64,000 nucleotides of DNA from NCBI RefSeq assembly GCF_006542685.1, contig NZ_AP019736.1, positions 2,592,001 through 2,656,000 of the forward strand, written 5' to 3'. How positions within the stretch are numbered: the stretch's first letter is position 1; every line of letters starts with the position of its first letter. This document shows positions 36,539 through 45,060 of the stretch, piece by piece. This stretch comes from Alistipes dispar. GTDB taxonomy: Bacteria > Bacteroidota > Bacteroidia > Bacteroidales > Rikenellaceae. Made by a program: the position numbers and the translations under genes. Below the pieces are notes generated by a model that worked only from the letters and a program-made list of their open reading frames with translations, made no database searches and was not told the origin of the DNA.

Positions 36539-39500
36539 TTAGAAACTGATATCGACTCCGAATGAGTAGGTCTTCGAGAACGGGTAAACGCGTCCGTTCG
36601 CATCGGAGGTCATCTGTTCGGGATCGAGGTAATCGCTCTTCAGTTTGGTCCATGTGAAGAGGTTGTCCCCGCTGAAATAGACCCTGATTCGCTCGATCCC
36701 GACCTTGGAGGTCAGCGACGAGGGAAGCGTATAGCCGAAGGTCAGGTTCTTCAGACGGCAGTAGGCAAGGTTCTGCAGGTACCGGTCGTTGATCTGGGCG
36801 AGCGAACGCGAACCCTGCGCGGCATAACCCCGGGCCTTGGGATAGTAGGCGTCGGGAGTGTCCTCGGTCCACACGTCTGTCAGGAACGTGGTCGGGATGA
36901 ACGAGGAGTACGGTCGGGCGTAGGGACCCCAGAAAAGCATGTTGTTGGCGCCCGGATAGATATGCTGGCGGCCGATACCCTGGAAGAACACGGAGAAGTC
37001 GAATCCGTACCAGGAGAATCCGGCGTTGATGCTGTAATGGTAGCGCGGCCGCGAGTTGCCGATCACGCGCAGGTCGCCGGGGTCGTCGGAAGTGTAGTCG
37101 CCGTAATCGACTTCGCCGCTGTCGTCCAGATCGGCATAGATGAGGTCGCCGGCCTGCAGGCCGCGGTAGGCGCCCACCGCTTCGTTGTAGATGTTCGGGT
37201 TCACGAAACTCTGGTCCACCTTGCGGCCGGCAGCCTCGGCGTCGGTCCGGAACAGGCCCTCGATGTGGTAACCCCAGATTTCACCCACGTCACGGCCGAC
37301 GATGTAGGTCCGCAGCGAGTTGGTCGGGTTGTCGAACTTCGTGATTTTGGCTTTGCTGTCGGCGAGCGTGAAGCTTACGTTGTAGGAGAAGGGCTTTCGG
37401 CAGAGGCTGAAGCTGTCCTGCCAGCCGAGCGTGATTTCGTATCCCCGGGTGCGCAGGTCGCCGGCGTTCATGTTCGGCGATGCCATGCCGTAGACGCCCG
37501 GCAGTTCCTTGCCCGGGATGAGCATGTCCTTCGTGTCGCGGATGTAGAAATCGGCGGTGGCCGTCAGACGGTTCCCGAAGAATCCCAGATCGAGGCCGAG
37601 GTTCTTCGTTATGATCGTCTCCCAGGTCAGGTCGCCCGACTGCGGGGCGCCGAGGCTCGTGATGTAGATCTTGTTGCCGTTCATCAGGTAGGAGGTCGAG
37701 AGCGAGGGGCTCAGCGACTGTATGTAGGGGTAGCTGTCGGCGATGGCCTGGTTTCCGAGCGATCCGACCGAGGCGCGCAGCTTGACGTTGTCGATCACCT
37801 TGCGTAGAGGCTCCATGAAGTTTTCCTCGCTGATCCTCCATCCGAGGGCCACGGAGGGGAAGAATCCCCACCGGTCGTGTTTCGGGAAGCGGGACGAACC
37901 GTCCCAGCGGAAGTTCACCTCGGCGAGGTATTTTCCGGCGAAGTCGTAGGTTCCGCGGCCGAAGAAGCCGAGCAGCGCCCAGCGGCTCTGCCCGCCCGAC
38001 GCCTCGGCCACGCCCGTTCCCAGGTTGAGGTCGTTGAGGTAGTCGGACTGGAGCGAGGACTTGGCTCCGTAGATGAGCTTGTAGCGGTATGCCTCGTGGT
38101 TCATACCGGCGAGCACCTTGAAATTGTGTCGGTTGATGCTGTGCTCGTAGGTCGTGTAGAGATCATAGGTGTAGTGCTCCTCGACGGCCGAGTTTTCGCG
38201 CAGCTTGTCGCTGAAAAAACCGGTCGTGGCCGTTTTCATTTCGCCATAGGCGTCCGAGTAGGAGATGTTGGCCGAACGGAACGTCTTTTCCCTTTGATAG
38301 CGCTTGTAGCTGAATGTCCCGACGATGCTCCATCCCTCGATGGGCGTTATCACGCCTCCGATCGTCGTGGTGTATTGGGTCTGTTTCAGCTGAGAGAAGG
38401 CCTTGCCCTGCGCTACCGCGGCCGCCATGCCGTCGGCCGGAGCCGATCCCGTGACCTCGGTGGTGTATACGCTTGAGCCGTCCGGGTTGTACGGCGTGAT
38501 GAAAGGCATTGCGTGGAAGGTGTAGTTGGGAATGTTGCCGCCGTCCTCGAAGTCGTAACCCGGCGAACGGTAGTTCGAATGGAACAGACGGGCGGCTCCG
38601 TTTATCGAGAGCCACGGTTTGACTTTCCCGCCGAACTTCATGTTCAGGTTGTTGGTCGTGTATTTGTCGGTGTTTTGGGCGTAGAGGCCCTCTTTGGTGT
38701 AGTGGTTGCCGCTGACCAGGTAGTTGAACTTCTCGTTGCCGCCGCTGATGCTCAGGTCGTGATCCCACGTGGGCTGGGTGTAGTCGAAGAGGTAGTCGTA
38801 CCAGTTGAAGTTGGCGTAGTACATGTATTTGCCGTTTTTCTGTACTACCCAGGGCCTGTCGGGGTTCTCGGTCCGGTCGTTGCGGCGCTGGTACAGCTGG
38901 CGGAAATCCTCTCCGTCATAGCGCGTGTAGGGGCTGCCGTTGTAGGATTTGTTGAATTCGTCGGCAAGGACGGCCGCATCGTATCCGGTCGTGATGAAAT
39001 CCGTGCAGGCCGTCGGGGCCGAGACGCTGAAACGGCCGCTGTAATTGATCCGCATTTTGCCGTCCGCGTTGTTCTTCGTGGTGATCAGGATCACGCCGAA
39101 GCCGGCGCGGGCTCCGTAGATCGCCGCAGAGGCGGCGTCCTTGAGCACCGACACCGATTCCACGTCGTTGGGGTTCACCCGGTCGATGTTGCCCTCGATG
39201 CCGTCGATGAGCACGAGCGGGGCCCCGCTGCCGTTGATCGACGCCACGCCGCGGATGTTGAGGTTGGTCTCGGCGCCCGGAAGACCGGATCCGTAGGTGA
39301 TGTTGAGGTTGGGGATCGCGCCCTGCAGCGCCTTGCCCAGCGACGATACCGGCCGGTCCTTGATCTCCTCGGACGTCACTTGCGAGACGGCGCCCAGCAG
39401 GTTGGCCTTCTTCTGCGTGCCGTAACCTACGACGACTACCGCCTCCATGCTCTTGCTGTCCTCTTTGAGTGTGACCGACATGTCCGGTACGGCTTTGAGT

Positions 39501-40015
39501 GCCTGGTTCTCATAGCCCAGGTAGGAGACGATGAGGTATGCGCCCTGGGGTACGCGGATGAAGAAGCGTCCGTCGTTTCCCGTCGTGGTGCCGCGGTTGC
39601 CGGTCTCCGTGACGACGGTGACGCCGACCAGCGGATTGCCTTCGTGATCGGTTACCTTGCCCGTTACGTCGATCTCTTTCGACTGCGGAGCCGCGGGTTT
39701 CTTCTCTTTCAGGAAAAGCACGACCTGCATGTTGGCGATTTCGAATCCCAGATTGGTCGTCTTCAGCATGCGGCCGATCGCTTCCGCGACGGGCATATTC
39801 CGCGCCAAGAGCGAGACTTTTTGGGTCAGATCCGTTTTTTTGACGTCGTAGAAGAACGTGTATCCGCTCGTTTTTTCGATGGTGCCGATGGCTTCGGAAA
39901 GGGGGATTCCGGAGAAACTGGCCGTGATCCTCTTCTCCGTCCCCCGGCCCTGGCCGAATGTTACCCCCCCCCACAAGACGAGCAGAAAGGTAACGAGGAA
40001 AAGTCTTGACTTCAT
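36539..40015 (-). CDS. SusC/RagA TonB-dependent transporter with STN domain
   Basis: 1158 residues from ATG 40015 (MKSRLFLVTFLLVLWGGVTF signal peptide). The STN domain follows (ITASFSGIPLSEAIGTIEKT, KKTDLTQKVSLLARNM), then a CarboxypepD_reg-like domain (VTGKVTDHEGNPLVGVTVV), the plug (VVVVGYGTQKKANLLGAVSQ, LNIRGVASING, ASAAIYGARAGFGVILITTK) and a complete barrel ending YSFGVDISF. The STN domain passes the substrate signal across the periplasm to the FecR anti-sigma encoded upstream. The tract coding W-G-G-V is nine G long and lies inside the signal peptide; here it is in frame. The start of susD follows the stop by 13 bases. Confidence 0.96.
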   Translation of the reverse strand: MKSRLFLVTFLLVLWGGVTFGQGRGTEKRITASFSGIPLSEAIGTIEKTSGYTFFYDVKKTDLTQKVSLLARNMPVAEAIGRMLKTTNLGFEIANMQVVLFLKEKKPAAPQSKEIDVTGKVTDHEGNPLVGVTVVTETGNRGTTTGNDGRFFIRVPQGAYLIVSYLGYENQALKAVPDMSVTLKEDSKSMEAVVVVGYGTQKKANLLGAVSQVTSEEIKDRPVSSLGKALQGAIPNLNITYGSGLPGAETNLNIRGVASINGSGAPLVLIDGIEGNIDRVNPNDVESVSVLKDAASAAIYGARAGFGVILITTKNNADGKMRINYSGRFSVSAPTACTDFITTGYDAAVLADEFNKSYNGSPYTRYDGEDFRQLYQRRNDRTENPDRPWVVQKNGKYMYYANFNWYDYLFDYTQPTWDHDLSISGGNEKFNYLVSGNHYTKEGLYAQNTDKYTTNNLNMKFGGKVKPWLSINGAARLFHSNYRSPGYDFEDGGNIPNYTFHAMPFITPYNPDGSSVYTTEVTGSAPADGMAAAVAQGKAFSQLKQTQYTTTIGGVITPIEGWSIVGTFSYKRYQREKTFRSANISYSDAYGEMKTATTGFFSDKLRENSAVEEHYTYDLYTTYEHSINRHNFKVLAGMNHEAYRYKLIYGAKSSLQSDYLNDLNLGTGVAEASGGQSRWALLGFFGRGTYDFAGKYLAEVNFRWDGSSRFPKHDRWGFFPSVALGWRISEENFMEPLRKVIDNVKLRASVGSLGNQAIADSYPYIQSLSPSLSTSYLMNGNKIYITSLGAPQSGDLTWETIITKNLGLDLGFFGNRLTATADFYIRDTKDMLIPGKELPGVYGMASPNMNAGDLRTRGYEITLGWQDSFSLCRKPFSYNVSFTLADSKAKITKFDNPTNSLRTYIVGRDVGEIWGYHIEGLFRTDAEAAGRKVDQSFVNPNIYNEAVGAYRGLQAGDLIYADLDDSGEVDYGDYTSDDPGDLRVIGNSRPRYHYSINAGFSWYGFDFSVFFQGIGRQHIYPGANNMLFWGPYARPYSSFIPTTFLTDVWTEDTPDAYYPKARGYAAQGSRSLAQINDRYLQNLAYCRLKNLTFGYTLPSSLTSKVGIERIRVYFSGDNLFTWTKLKSDYLDPEQMTSDANGRVYPFSKTYSFGVDISF
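39964..39972 (-). repeat. Poly-G tract (G9) inside the susC signal peptide
   Basis: Nine C on the plus strand encode the W-G-G-V part of the signal peptide, about 15 codons after the start. Gain or loss of one base would truncate the transporter within about 20-60 residues. It is in frame as read. Confidence 0.85.
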
Positions 40016-40107
40016 ATTTTTAAGGTTAAAGTTAGCGTTGCAGGAGGCTGGCTGCCGGCTTTTCCGACAGCTGCCTGATTGCAGATTCGATATGTCGCAT
40101 CGCGGAG

Positions 40108-41139
40108 TTACAAACCCCGTTTTTTCGATATGCGAAGACAGTTGTCTTCCGTAAAGCGGTATTCTATGGGATTCAGACGGGCCATGATCCGCAGGACCTC
40201 TTCGATCGGTTCGTTGCCGAGGGTGAACGTGTAAACGTATTCGGTCGCTATCGCGGGATCGACGCTTATCCGGATGTCGTACCACCGCGAAAGGTAATGG
40301 CTGATGTATTGCAGGTCCTTTTCCCGGAAGACCAGCTTTTCCTTCGACCAGCACCGTTCGAGCTCGACATTTCCCTGCGAGATGGTGATGCGTCCTGCGG
40401 AGTCGCAGTCGGCGATCTCGCCGGGGACCATGAAAAACTCTTTCCCGGCCCGATTCAGCGATACCGATCCTTCGATGAGACCGACCACCGTTTTGCCCGG
40501 CACTTCGGTCGTGCGGACGTTGAACTCCGTGCCGTGTACGGCAACCGTCAGGTTTTCGGTCTCCACGACGAAACGTCGTTTTTCGTCCTTCGCCACGTCG
40601 AAGAATGCCTCGCCCGACAACCGTACCACCCGTTCGCCGTTCCCGATACCGGTGTTCAGCGTGAGCGTCGTGTTGTTGCGCATGAAGATTCTGGTTCCGT
40701 CGGACAGCAGAATTTCGGACTTCCCGCGGATCGTGGAGTACTGCTGTATGCGGAGTTCCTCTTCCGCTGCGGACCGGCCGGCGAGTTGCGACAGCACGTG
40801 TCCGCCTGCGATCAGACAGACTGCGGCGGCCGCCGCAATGGTCCGACGGAGCAGTTTTCCGGAGCGTCTGGCCGACAGTCGGGGTTCCGATGCTTTTTTC
40901 GCTGTCGTACCGATCGTACGGGCCGAGAGTTCGCGCCAACCCTTTTCGACATCCGGTTCATAAGCCGCCTGCCGTGAAATGCCCTCCCACAGCCCGGTCA
41001 GCTCGCGGTAGATGCGTGCGTTGGAGCCGCTCGCAAGCCAGGCTTCGAGGCGGGCCTCCTGTTCGGGGGTGGAGGTTCGTTTCAGGCGGGCGATTATTTC
41101 ATCCCAAGGTATGTCTTTGCCGATACTCATCTTATCCAT
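40108..41139 (-). CDS. FecR-family anti-sigma factor
   Basis: 343 residues from ATG 41139 (MDKMSIGKD); ATG 41130 is an alternative. The N-terminal ~95 residues form the cytoplasmic sigma-binding part (EARLEAWLASGSNARIYREL), followed by one membrane segment (IAAAAAVCLIAGGHVLSQL). The periplasmic FecR domain follows (YSTIRGKSEILLSDGTRIF, RVVRLSGEAFFDVAKDE, VHGTEFNVRT, VGLIEGSVSL), then the DUF4974-type C-terminus (LREIARWYDIRISVD-like SRWYDIRISVDP, NPIEYRFTEDNCLRI). It receives the signal from the STN domain of the SusC encoded 92 bases downstream and releases the sigma factor encoded just upstream. A probable ECF promoter sits directly in front of it. Confidence 0.94.
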   Translation of the reverse strand: MDKMSIGKDIPWDEIIARLKRTSTPEQEARLEAWLASGSNARIYRELTGLWEGISRQAAYEPDVEKGWRELSARTIGTTAKKASEPRLSARRSGKLLRRTIAAAAAVCLIAGGHVLSQLAGRSAAEEELRIQQYSTIRGKSEILLSDGTRIFMRNNTTLTLNTGIGNGERVVRLSGEAFFDVAKDEKRRFVVETENLTVAVHGTEFNVRTTEVPGKTVVGLIEGSVSLNRAGKEFFMVPGEIADCDSAGRITISQGNVELERCWSKEKLVFREKDLQYISHYLSRWYDIRISVDPAIATEYVYTFTLGNEPIEEVLRIMARLNPIEYRFTEDNCLRISKKRGL

Positions 41140-41152
41140 AATATACAGGTAG

Positions 41153-41180
41153 GACACGAAAAACAGATGCAACCCTTACG
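41153..41180 (-). promoter_or_regulatory. Putative ECF-sigma promoter of the fecR-susCD operon
   Basis: On the minus strand CGTAAGGGT (41180-41172), eight bases, then TTTTTCGTGTC (41163-41153). The identical pair of elements with identical spacing occurs at 43961-43988. It lies in the 57-base gap between the sigma gene and fecR; it is unlike the housekeeping TTTG/TAnnTTTG type. Confidence 0.65.
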
Positions 41181-41196
41181 CGAAAAGCCGCATATT

Positions 41197-41751
41197 TCAA
41201 AAAAACATACATAAAAGGACCATCTTGTCCGTTATGTAGCTGCGAATCGCTTTGAGCGCTTTGGTGATCTGTGCTTCGACCGTCTTGACCGAAATGTTCA
41301 GTTGTTCGGCGATCTCGCGGTTGGACATCTCCTCGTTACGGCTCTTCAGGAATACGTCCCGGCATTTGTCGGGCAGGGACAGGATGGCCTCTTCGATGAA
41401 ATGGTTCAGCTCTTCGACCTCCATGTCGCGGTTCTCCTCGCAGCATAGTTCGACCATCACGTCGCTCAGGTATACCGAGGGACCGTTGTCGCGAAGGTAA
41501 TTGATGCACCGGTTTCTAACCGACCGGAACAGATAAGCGCACAACGAACTTTTGATCCCGATCCGGGTCCGGTTCTCCCAAATGTGGATGAAGACGTTCA
41601 TCACCACCTCCTCTGCCGGCTGTTCGGATTTCAGGATCAGTCTCGCATACCGGCACAAGGGAACATAATAGCTTTCGAAAAGGAGGCTGAATGCTTTTTC
41701 GTCATCCTTTTTAAGCAGTTCAAGCAACAGGCGATCGTTGAACTTTTTCAA
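41197..41751 (-). CDS. RNA polymerase ECF-type sigma factor (FecI-like)
   Basis: 184 residues. Region 2 is visible as FSLLFESYYVPLCRYARLIL, then AEEVVMNVFIHIWENR (core and -10 binding) and AYLFRSVRNRCINYLRD. Region 4 is LPDKCRDVFLKSRNEEMSNR and IAEQLNISVKTVEAQITKAL, the helix-turn-helix that reads -35 elements. This fits the Bacteroidetes expansion family that regulates SusC/D operons with FecR partners. Expected action: freed from FecR on substrate binding, it transcribes fecR-susC-susD and downstream enzymes, most likely from the shared motif at 41153-41180. Its own housekeeping -7 box may be TATATTTG at 41826-41819. Confidence 0.95.
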   Translation of the reverse strand: MKKFNDRLLLELLKKDDEKAFSLLFESYYVPLCRYARLILKSEQPAEEVVMNVFIHIWENRTRIGIKSSLCAYLFRSVRNRCINYLRDNGPSVYLSDVMVELCCEENRDMEVEELNHFIEEAILSLPDKCRDVFLKSRNEEMSNREIAEQLNISVKTVEAQITKALKAIRSYITDKMVLLCMFF

Positions 41752-41818
41752 AACGTTCGGGTATTCGGATTCGTGAATATCATCGTTTCGCTTTCCGTTC
41801 AGGCGAAGGGCAACGATA

Positions 41819-41826
41819 CAAATATA
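41819..41826 (-). promoter_or_regulatory. Possible -7 box of the sigma-factor gene
   Basis: TATATTTG on the minus strand matches TAnnTTTG, 68 bases before the sigma start codon. No TTTG lies at the expected 19-bp upstream distance, so support is partial. Confidence 0.35.
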
Positions 41827-41861
41827 TCAAAATTTTCGTTCTTCGGGATACGAACGGGGCG

Positions 41862-41903
41862 AAACGGTCCACGGGCACAAGCGTAGTGCGCCCGTGGACG
41901 TTT
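41862..41903 (-). terminator. Hairpin terminator after the beta-helix lipoprotein gene
   Basis: AAAC-G-GTCCACGGGC (41862-41876) pairs with GCCCGTGGAC-GTTT (41890-41903) with one bulged G. It lies immediately after the minus-strand stop at 41906 and separates that gene from the sigma-factor gene. Confidence 0.75.
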
Positions 41904-41905
41904 GC

Positions 41906-43687
41906 TTACCGGACGCAGGCGCCCATTTGTCTGCCCGAACGGTCCGCTCCCGTCTGGTCTTTGGTGACGAGGCCGGCGTCGGCCGCGGGTACGAGCGTGT
42001 CCTTCGCCAGTGCGCTCAGTTCGCTGGCGCTCATGCCGCCCGTGACTGCCGGGTTGTCCGAACCGGTCAGGGCGATCGTGCTGGTGTGGCCGCCGTTGTC
42101 CCCGAAGGAGCCGAACATCGTCGCCGCATCGAACTGTGCTCCCTCGGCGATGCTTCCGCCGGCGTCGTAAACCGCCGCGCCGACCACCGAGTTGCGGATC
42201 ACGGCCCTGGCGGCCGATTCGTTGTCGTAGCCGATATCCTCCATTCCGGCCGTCGTGGCGATGTTTCCCGCGATGACCGAGTTGTAGATCCGCACCTTCG
42301 CGTCGGCGGTGCGTATTTGGACACCTCCGCCCGTGCTCTTTCCGTCGTTCTTGTGGATGGTGCAACTGATGACGTCGAGATCGCCCGAGTTCACGTTCAG
42401 GGCGCCGCCCCGCTGGCCGCCGATGACCTTGTTCTCGTAGAAGGTGCAGTTCACAAAGGCTGCTTTGGCGGTCCACAGGCTGTAATATCCGGCGGCATCC
42501 CGGTTGTCCCCGAGGACTCCCGAACTGTTCTTGTTGAACGTGCAGTTGAAAGCGTAGGTTTCAGCCGTGATGCCTCCGCCTCCTGCCGCCTGAATGGCTG
42601 CGCTGTTACCGCCCGCCTGGTTGTTCTCGAACGTACAGTCGTACAGGTAAACTACCGAACAGTCGTTGCAGATGCCGGCTGCGGGAGCTCCGGCGCCGTT
42701 CGTCTTGTTGTCACGGATCCGGCAGCGGGTGAATCGCACCTCTGTCGCCTTTTTGAGGTATACGCCGCCGCCGTCGTGGGTCTCTGCCGTGTTGTTGGCG
42801 ATGACGCAGTCCTCCAGTTCGGCTCTGGTGGCTCCCTGCACGACGAGTCCGCCGCCGTTGCGGGTCTGGCAGGCTTCTCCGTTGACCGTGGGGCCGAGTT
42901 TTGCCACCGCGACGCCATCCTGAATGTATAGTCCTTTGACTTTTACCGATTCGCCCTCTGCGAGCGGCGCGCTGATCACCATGACGTGGTAGGCATTCGC
43001 CGTTTCCGATAGTTTGCCGCTGAGAATGGTCTTGTTGATCGCCGGATCGGCGGTGGCGCCCTCCTCCGGAGCGACAGGATAGCCGCCTATGAGCGTGATG
43101 TTCTTGTCGATTTCAAACGTTTTGTTGTTGTCGTCGCCGGAGGTTTCGGTGCCCGTCAGGAATTTGGTCGGGGTATAGGTTCCGGCCGCAATGTGGATCT
43201 CTTCTCCGGCAACAGCCTCCCCGAGCGCCCATTCGAGGGTCGTGGGTTCGTCCCAATGGAGACCCGAATTGTCGGTGGAACCGTTTTCCGTCACGTAGAA
43301 TTTGCGTTCGCCGGCCGGGGCTTCGGTCCCGGCGGCCTGGGTGATCGTGATCTCCCGGGCGTTCTCTTCGTCGATCCATACCACGACGACGGCGCTGCGT
43401 TCCTCCTGCGTGCGGTTCTTTTCGACGGTGATGACCATCGTGGCGTTGCCGATGCCCCACGAAGGGCTCACTTTGATGAAATCCTTGTTCGCCTGTGCCT
43501 CCCAGGGGGCTTTGGTCTTGATTTCGATGTCGTATGTTTCGGCCGTTGCCACCGCCTCGATGGTCAGGGGGCTGACCGTGAGTCCGTCGCCGGCTGCGGG
43601 ACCATCGCCCGTGTCGCTGTCGGAGCAGGAGAGCATGAGTGCGGCCGAAAGTCCCGGAAGGATTGTTCCCAGTTTTCTGAAATTCAT
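41906..43687 (-). CDS. BACON plus parallel beta-helix surface lipoprotein
   Basis: 593 residues; the signal ends LMLSC. Residues ~35-120 look like a BACON domain (LTVSPLTIEAVATAETYDIE, WIDEENAREITITQAAG). The rest is a right-handed parallel beta-helix with repeated rungs: GGGLVVQGATRAELEDCVIA, NNTAETHDGGGVYLKKATEV, NAFNCTFNKNSS-like turns, and SCTIHKNDGKSTGGGVQIRT. Such proteins bind or cut polysaccharide; pectate-lyase-type catalytic residues are not obvious, so adhesion or binding is as likely as lysis. It carries the same putative ECF promoter motif (43961-43988) as the fecR operon, which would make it part of the same regulon. The leader between motif and start is long (~265 bases). Confidence 0.8.
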   Translation of the reverse strand: MNFRKLGTILPGLSAALMLSCSDSDTGDGPAAGDGLTVSPLTIEAVATAETYDIEIKTKAPWEAQANKDFIKVSPSWGIGNATMVITVEKNRTQEERSAVVVVWIDEENAREITITQAAGTEAPAGERKFYVTENGSTDNSGLHWDEPTTLEWALGEAVAGEEIHIAAGTYTPTKFLTGTETSGDDNNKTFEIDKNITLIGGYPVAPEEGATADPAINKTILSGKLSETANAYHVMVISAPLAEGESVKVKGLYIQDGVAVAKLGPTVNGEACQTRNGGGLVVQGATRAELEDCVIANNTAETHDGGGVYLKKATEVRFTRCRIRDNKTNGAGAPAAGICNDCSVVYLYDCTFENNQAGGNSAAIQAAGGGGITAETYAFNCTFNKNSSGVLGDNRDAAGYYSLWTAKAAFVNCTFYENKVIGGQRGGALNVNSGDLDVISCTIHKNDGKSTGGGVQIRTADAKVRIYNSVIAGNIATTAGMEDIGYDNESAARAVIRNSVVGAAVYDAGGSIAEGAQFDAATMFGSFGDNGGHTSTIALTGSDNPAVTGGMSASELSALAKDTLVPAADAGLVTKDQTGADRSGRQMGACVR

Positions 43688-43960
43688 AAAAGTTTCGTGT
43701 TAAAGGTTTGACTTGCGCCGGGACGAGCGATCGTTCGGTCGCTCCGTTCCGGCTGTCGTGATGGTCGTTTTGCGGGGCCGCGGATGCGCTGGCTCCGGTG
43801 TACGGAAGTTTCGGAATCGTATCGCGGTTCTACATAGGCTCGAAGTTTTCAGATTCGTTTCATTCGGTTCGGGATGGTTTCTGCACGGCCGTCGCAGTTG
43901 CGCAAATGCCGGCAGTACCGTGGTTCGGGCGGCGATGCGGGACATTTGTTTCATGATAAT

Positions 43961-43988
43961 GACACGAAAAATATCTGTCACCCTTACG
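43961..43988 (-). promoter_or_regulatory. Putative ECF-sigma promoter upstream of the beta-helix gene
   Basis: On the minus strand CGTAAGGGT (43988-43980), eight bases, TTTTTCGTGTC (43971-43961). Twenty bases are identical to the motif at 41153-41180 at the same spacing. Distance to the ATG at 43687 is about 270 bases, so a long 5' leader or an undetected small transcript must follow. Confidence 0.6.
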
Positions 43989-44085
43989 TCCGGAAAACAA
44001 ATTTGTCAATTCTCCGGTTTCCTTTTGCCGTCTCTGAGGCTGTTCGGCCGGCTGCGACCGTACGCAGGGACGCCCGGCGGGACAG

Positions 44086-44424
44086 TCCGACGTCATAGCC
44101 TTCGCCTGCGATCCGATACCTGCCGTCCGGGTCGGGTTCATCGGGCCGGGTATGCGCGGCATCGGCGCCGTCGGACGGTTCATGTACCTCGACAGCGTGG
44201 AGGCCGCGGCCTTTTGCGATCCGGAAGAGGCGAATCTCGCACGCAGCCGGGCCGTGCTCCGGGAGAAGTCGAGGCCGGAGGCTGCGGAGTGTACGGGTCC
44301 GGACGGCTGAAAGCAGTTGTGCGAGCCGTCGGTGCTTGCGGGGAGCCGTCCCGTCGAGATTCCCGGCTTCACGCGCGGAGCCTGGAAAAAACCGGACCGT
44401 CTGGAGTTCGCCGGTGTCCGCTGA
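44086..44424 (+). pseudogene. Decayed GH109 (alpha-N-acetylgalactosaminidase)-type gene remnant
   Basis: One continuous frame (44086-44424) reads VRVGFIGPGMRGIGAVGRFM and AAAFCDPEEANLARSRAVL, the NAD-binding start of GH109-type Gfo/Idh enzymes. It then reaches CTGPDG followed by TGA at 44308-44310, where the family has Trp (TGG), and KQLCE. Immediately after, SVLAGSRPVEIPGFTRGAW resembles the family's C-terminal 'S.A..S.PV.IPDFTRG.W' ending, up to TGA 44422. So about 70 N-terminal and 30 C-terminal residues remain, the middle being deleted, with one nonsense change. No start or export signal is visible. It cannot encode an active enzyme. The family match is recalled by eye and should be tested. 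Confidence 0.7.
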
Positions 44425-45008
44425 TCCGGATACGGGAACAATCCGGTTTCAAATTGCAATCGTTCGATTTTTGCGGAATTCTACGCGTCGTACGGGGGAA
44501 AGGAGAAATTATTTTTTCGTTGAGAGGCGAAATTTGCGATTTTTTCCGGTGTAATTCCAGAAAATATGTTAAAAACAGTAACTAAATTCTGCGATAATGC
44601 TTACAAATTGTACGAACGTGTTTTCCGATGCGTATTTTCGGCCGTCAGCGGTTTGAATGGACAGCGATTAACATTTTATTCAAAACGACGGGTCGATTTC
44701 GGGATATTCTTGTGATAGGGAAAGCAAAATTCCGGTTTTGACGGGCTTTTTCATCATCTTACGAATTGTTGGATAAAATCGCGGCAAAGTATTTATTAAA
44801 ATTTGTTAAAATATTCGGGGGGGGGGTAGATCAATATTTTATAACGCATCTCCGGAAAAGTCGTTCCGAAATTCGGAATCCGCCGAAAACTGAAACCCGG
44901 ATTTTTCTTTCTGTTTATTAGAAAGATGCGGAAACGCAACGGACGATAAACGCCGCGATATGCCGCTGTGTGCATGATTTTCTGTTAAGAATTGAAATAG
45001 GCCCCTGC
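44425..45008. other. Long AT-rich upstream region of the third susC, with poly-G tract
   Basis: About 580 bases without coding potential. Base composition is markedly more AT-rich than the surrounding genes. It contains a G10 tract at 44817-44826, placed in the loop of a 9-bp inverted repeat (TAAAATATT 44807-44815, AATATTTTA 44833-44841). Shorter palindromes lie at about 44866-44880 and at 44908-44930. A long regulatory leader or upstream activator sites are likely. Confidence 0.5.
44807..44841. repeat. Poly-G tract (G10) inside an inverted repeat upstream of susC
   Basis: TAAAATATT (44807-44815) and its inverse complement (44833-44841) flank a 17-base loop containing ten consecutive G (44817-44826). 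It lies about 235 bases before the susC start. Confidence 0.7.
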
Positions 45009-45039
45009 TTTTTTATGTGAATCAAAATCTCTACATTTG
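45009..45039 (+). promoter_or_regulatory. Promoter of the protease/LRR susCD operon
   Basis: TTTT (45009-45012, one mismatch to TTTG), 19-bp spacer, TACATTTG (45032-45039, perfect -7 box). Transcription would begin near 45046, leaving only about 15 bases before the susC ATG at 45061. Confidence 0.7.
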
Positions 45040-45060
45040 CCGCGTAAGCAATTTAATTAC

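Noticed and set aside
43713..44585. 290-codon plus-strand open frame spanning the region between the beta-helix gene and the third susC
   Set aside because: Its translation is Arg-rich and unlike any protein; a different frame in its middle part carries the GH109-like remnant instead.
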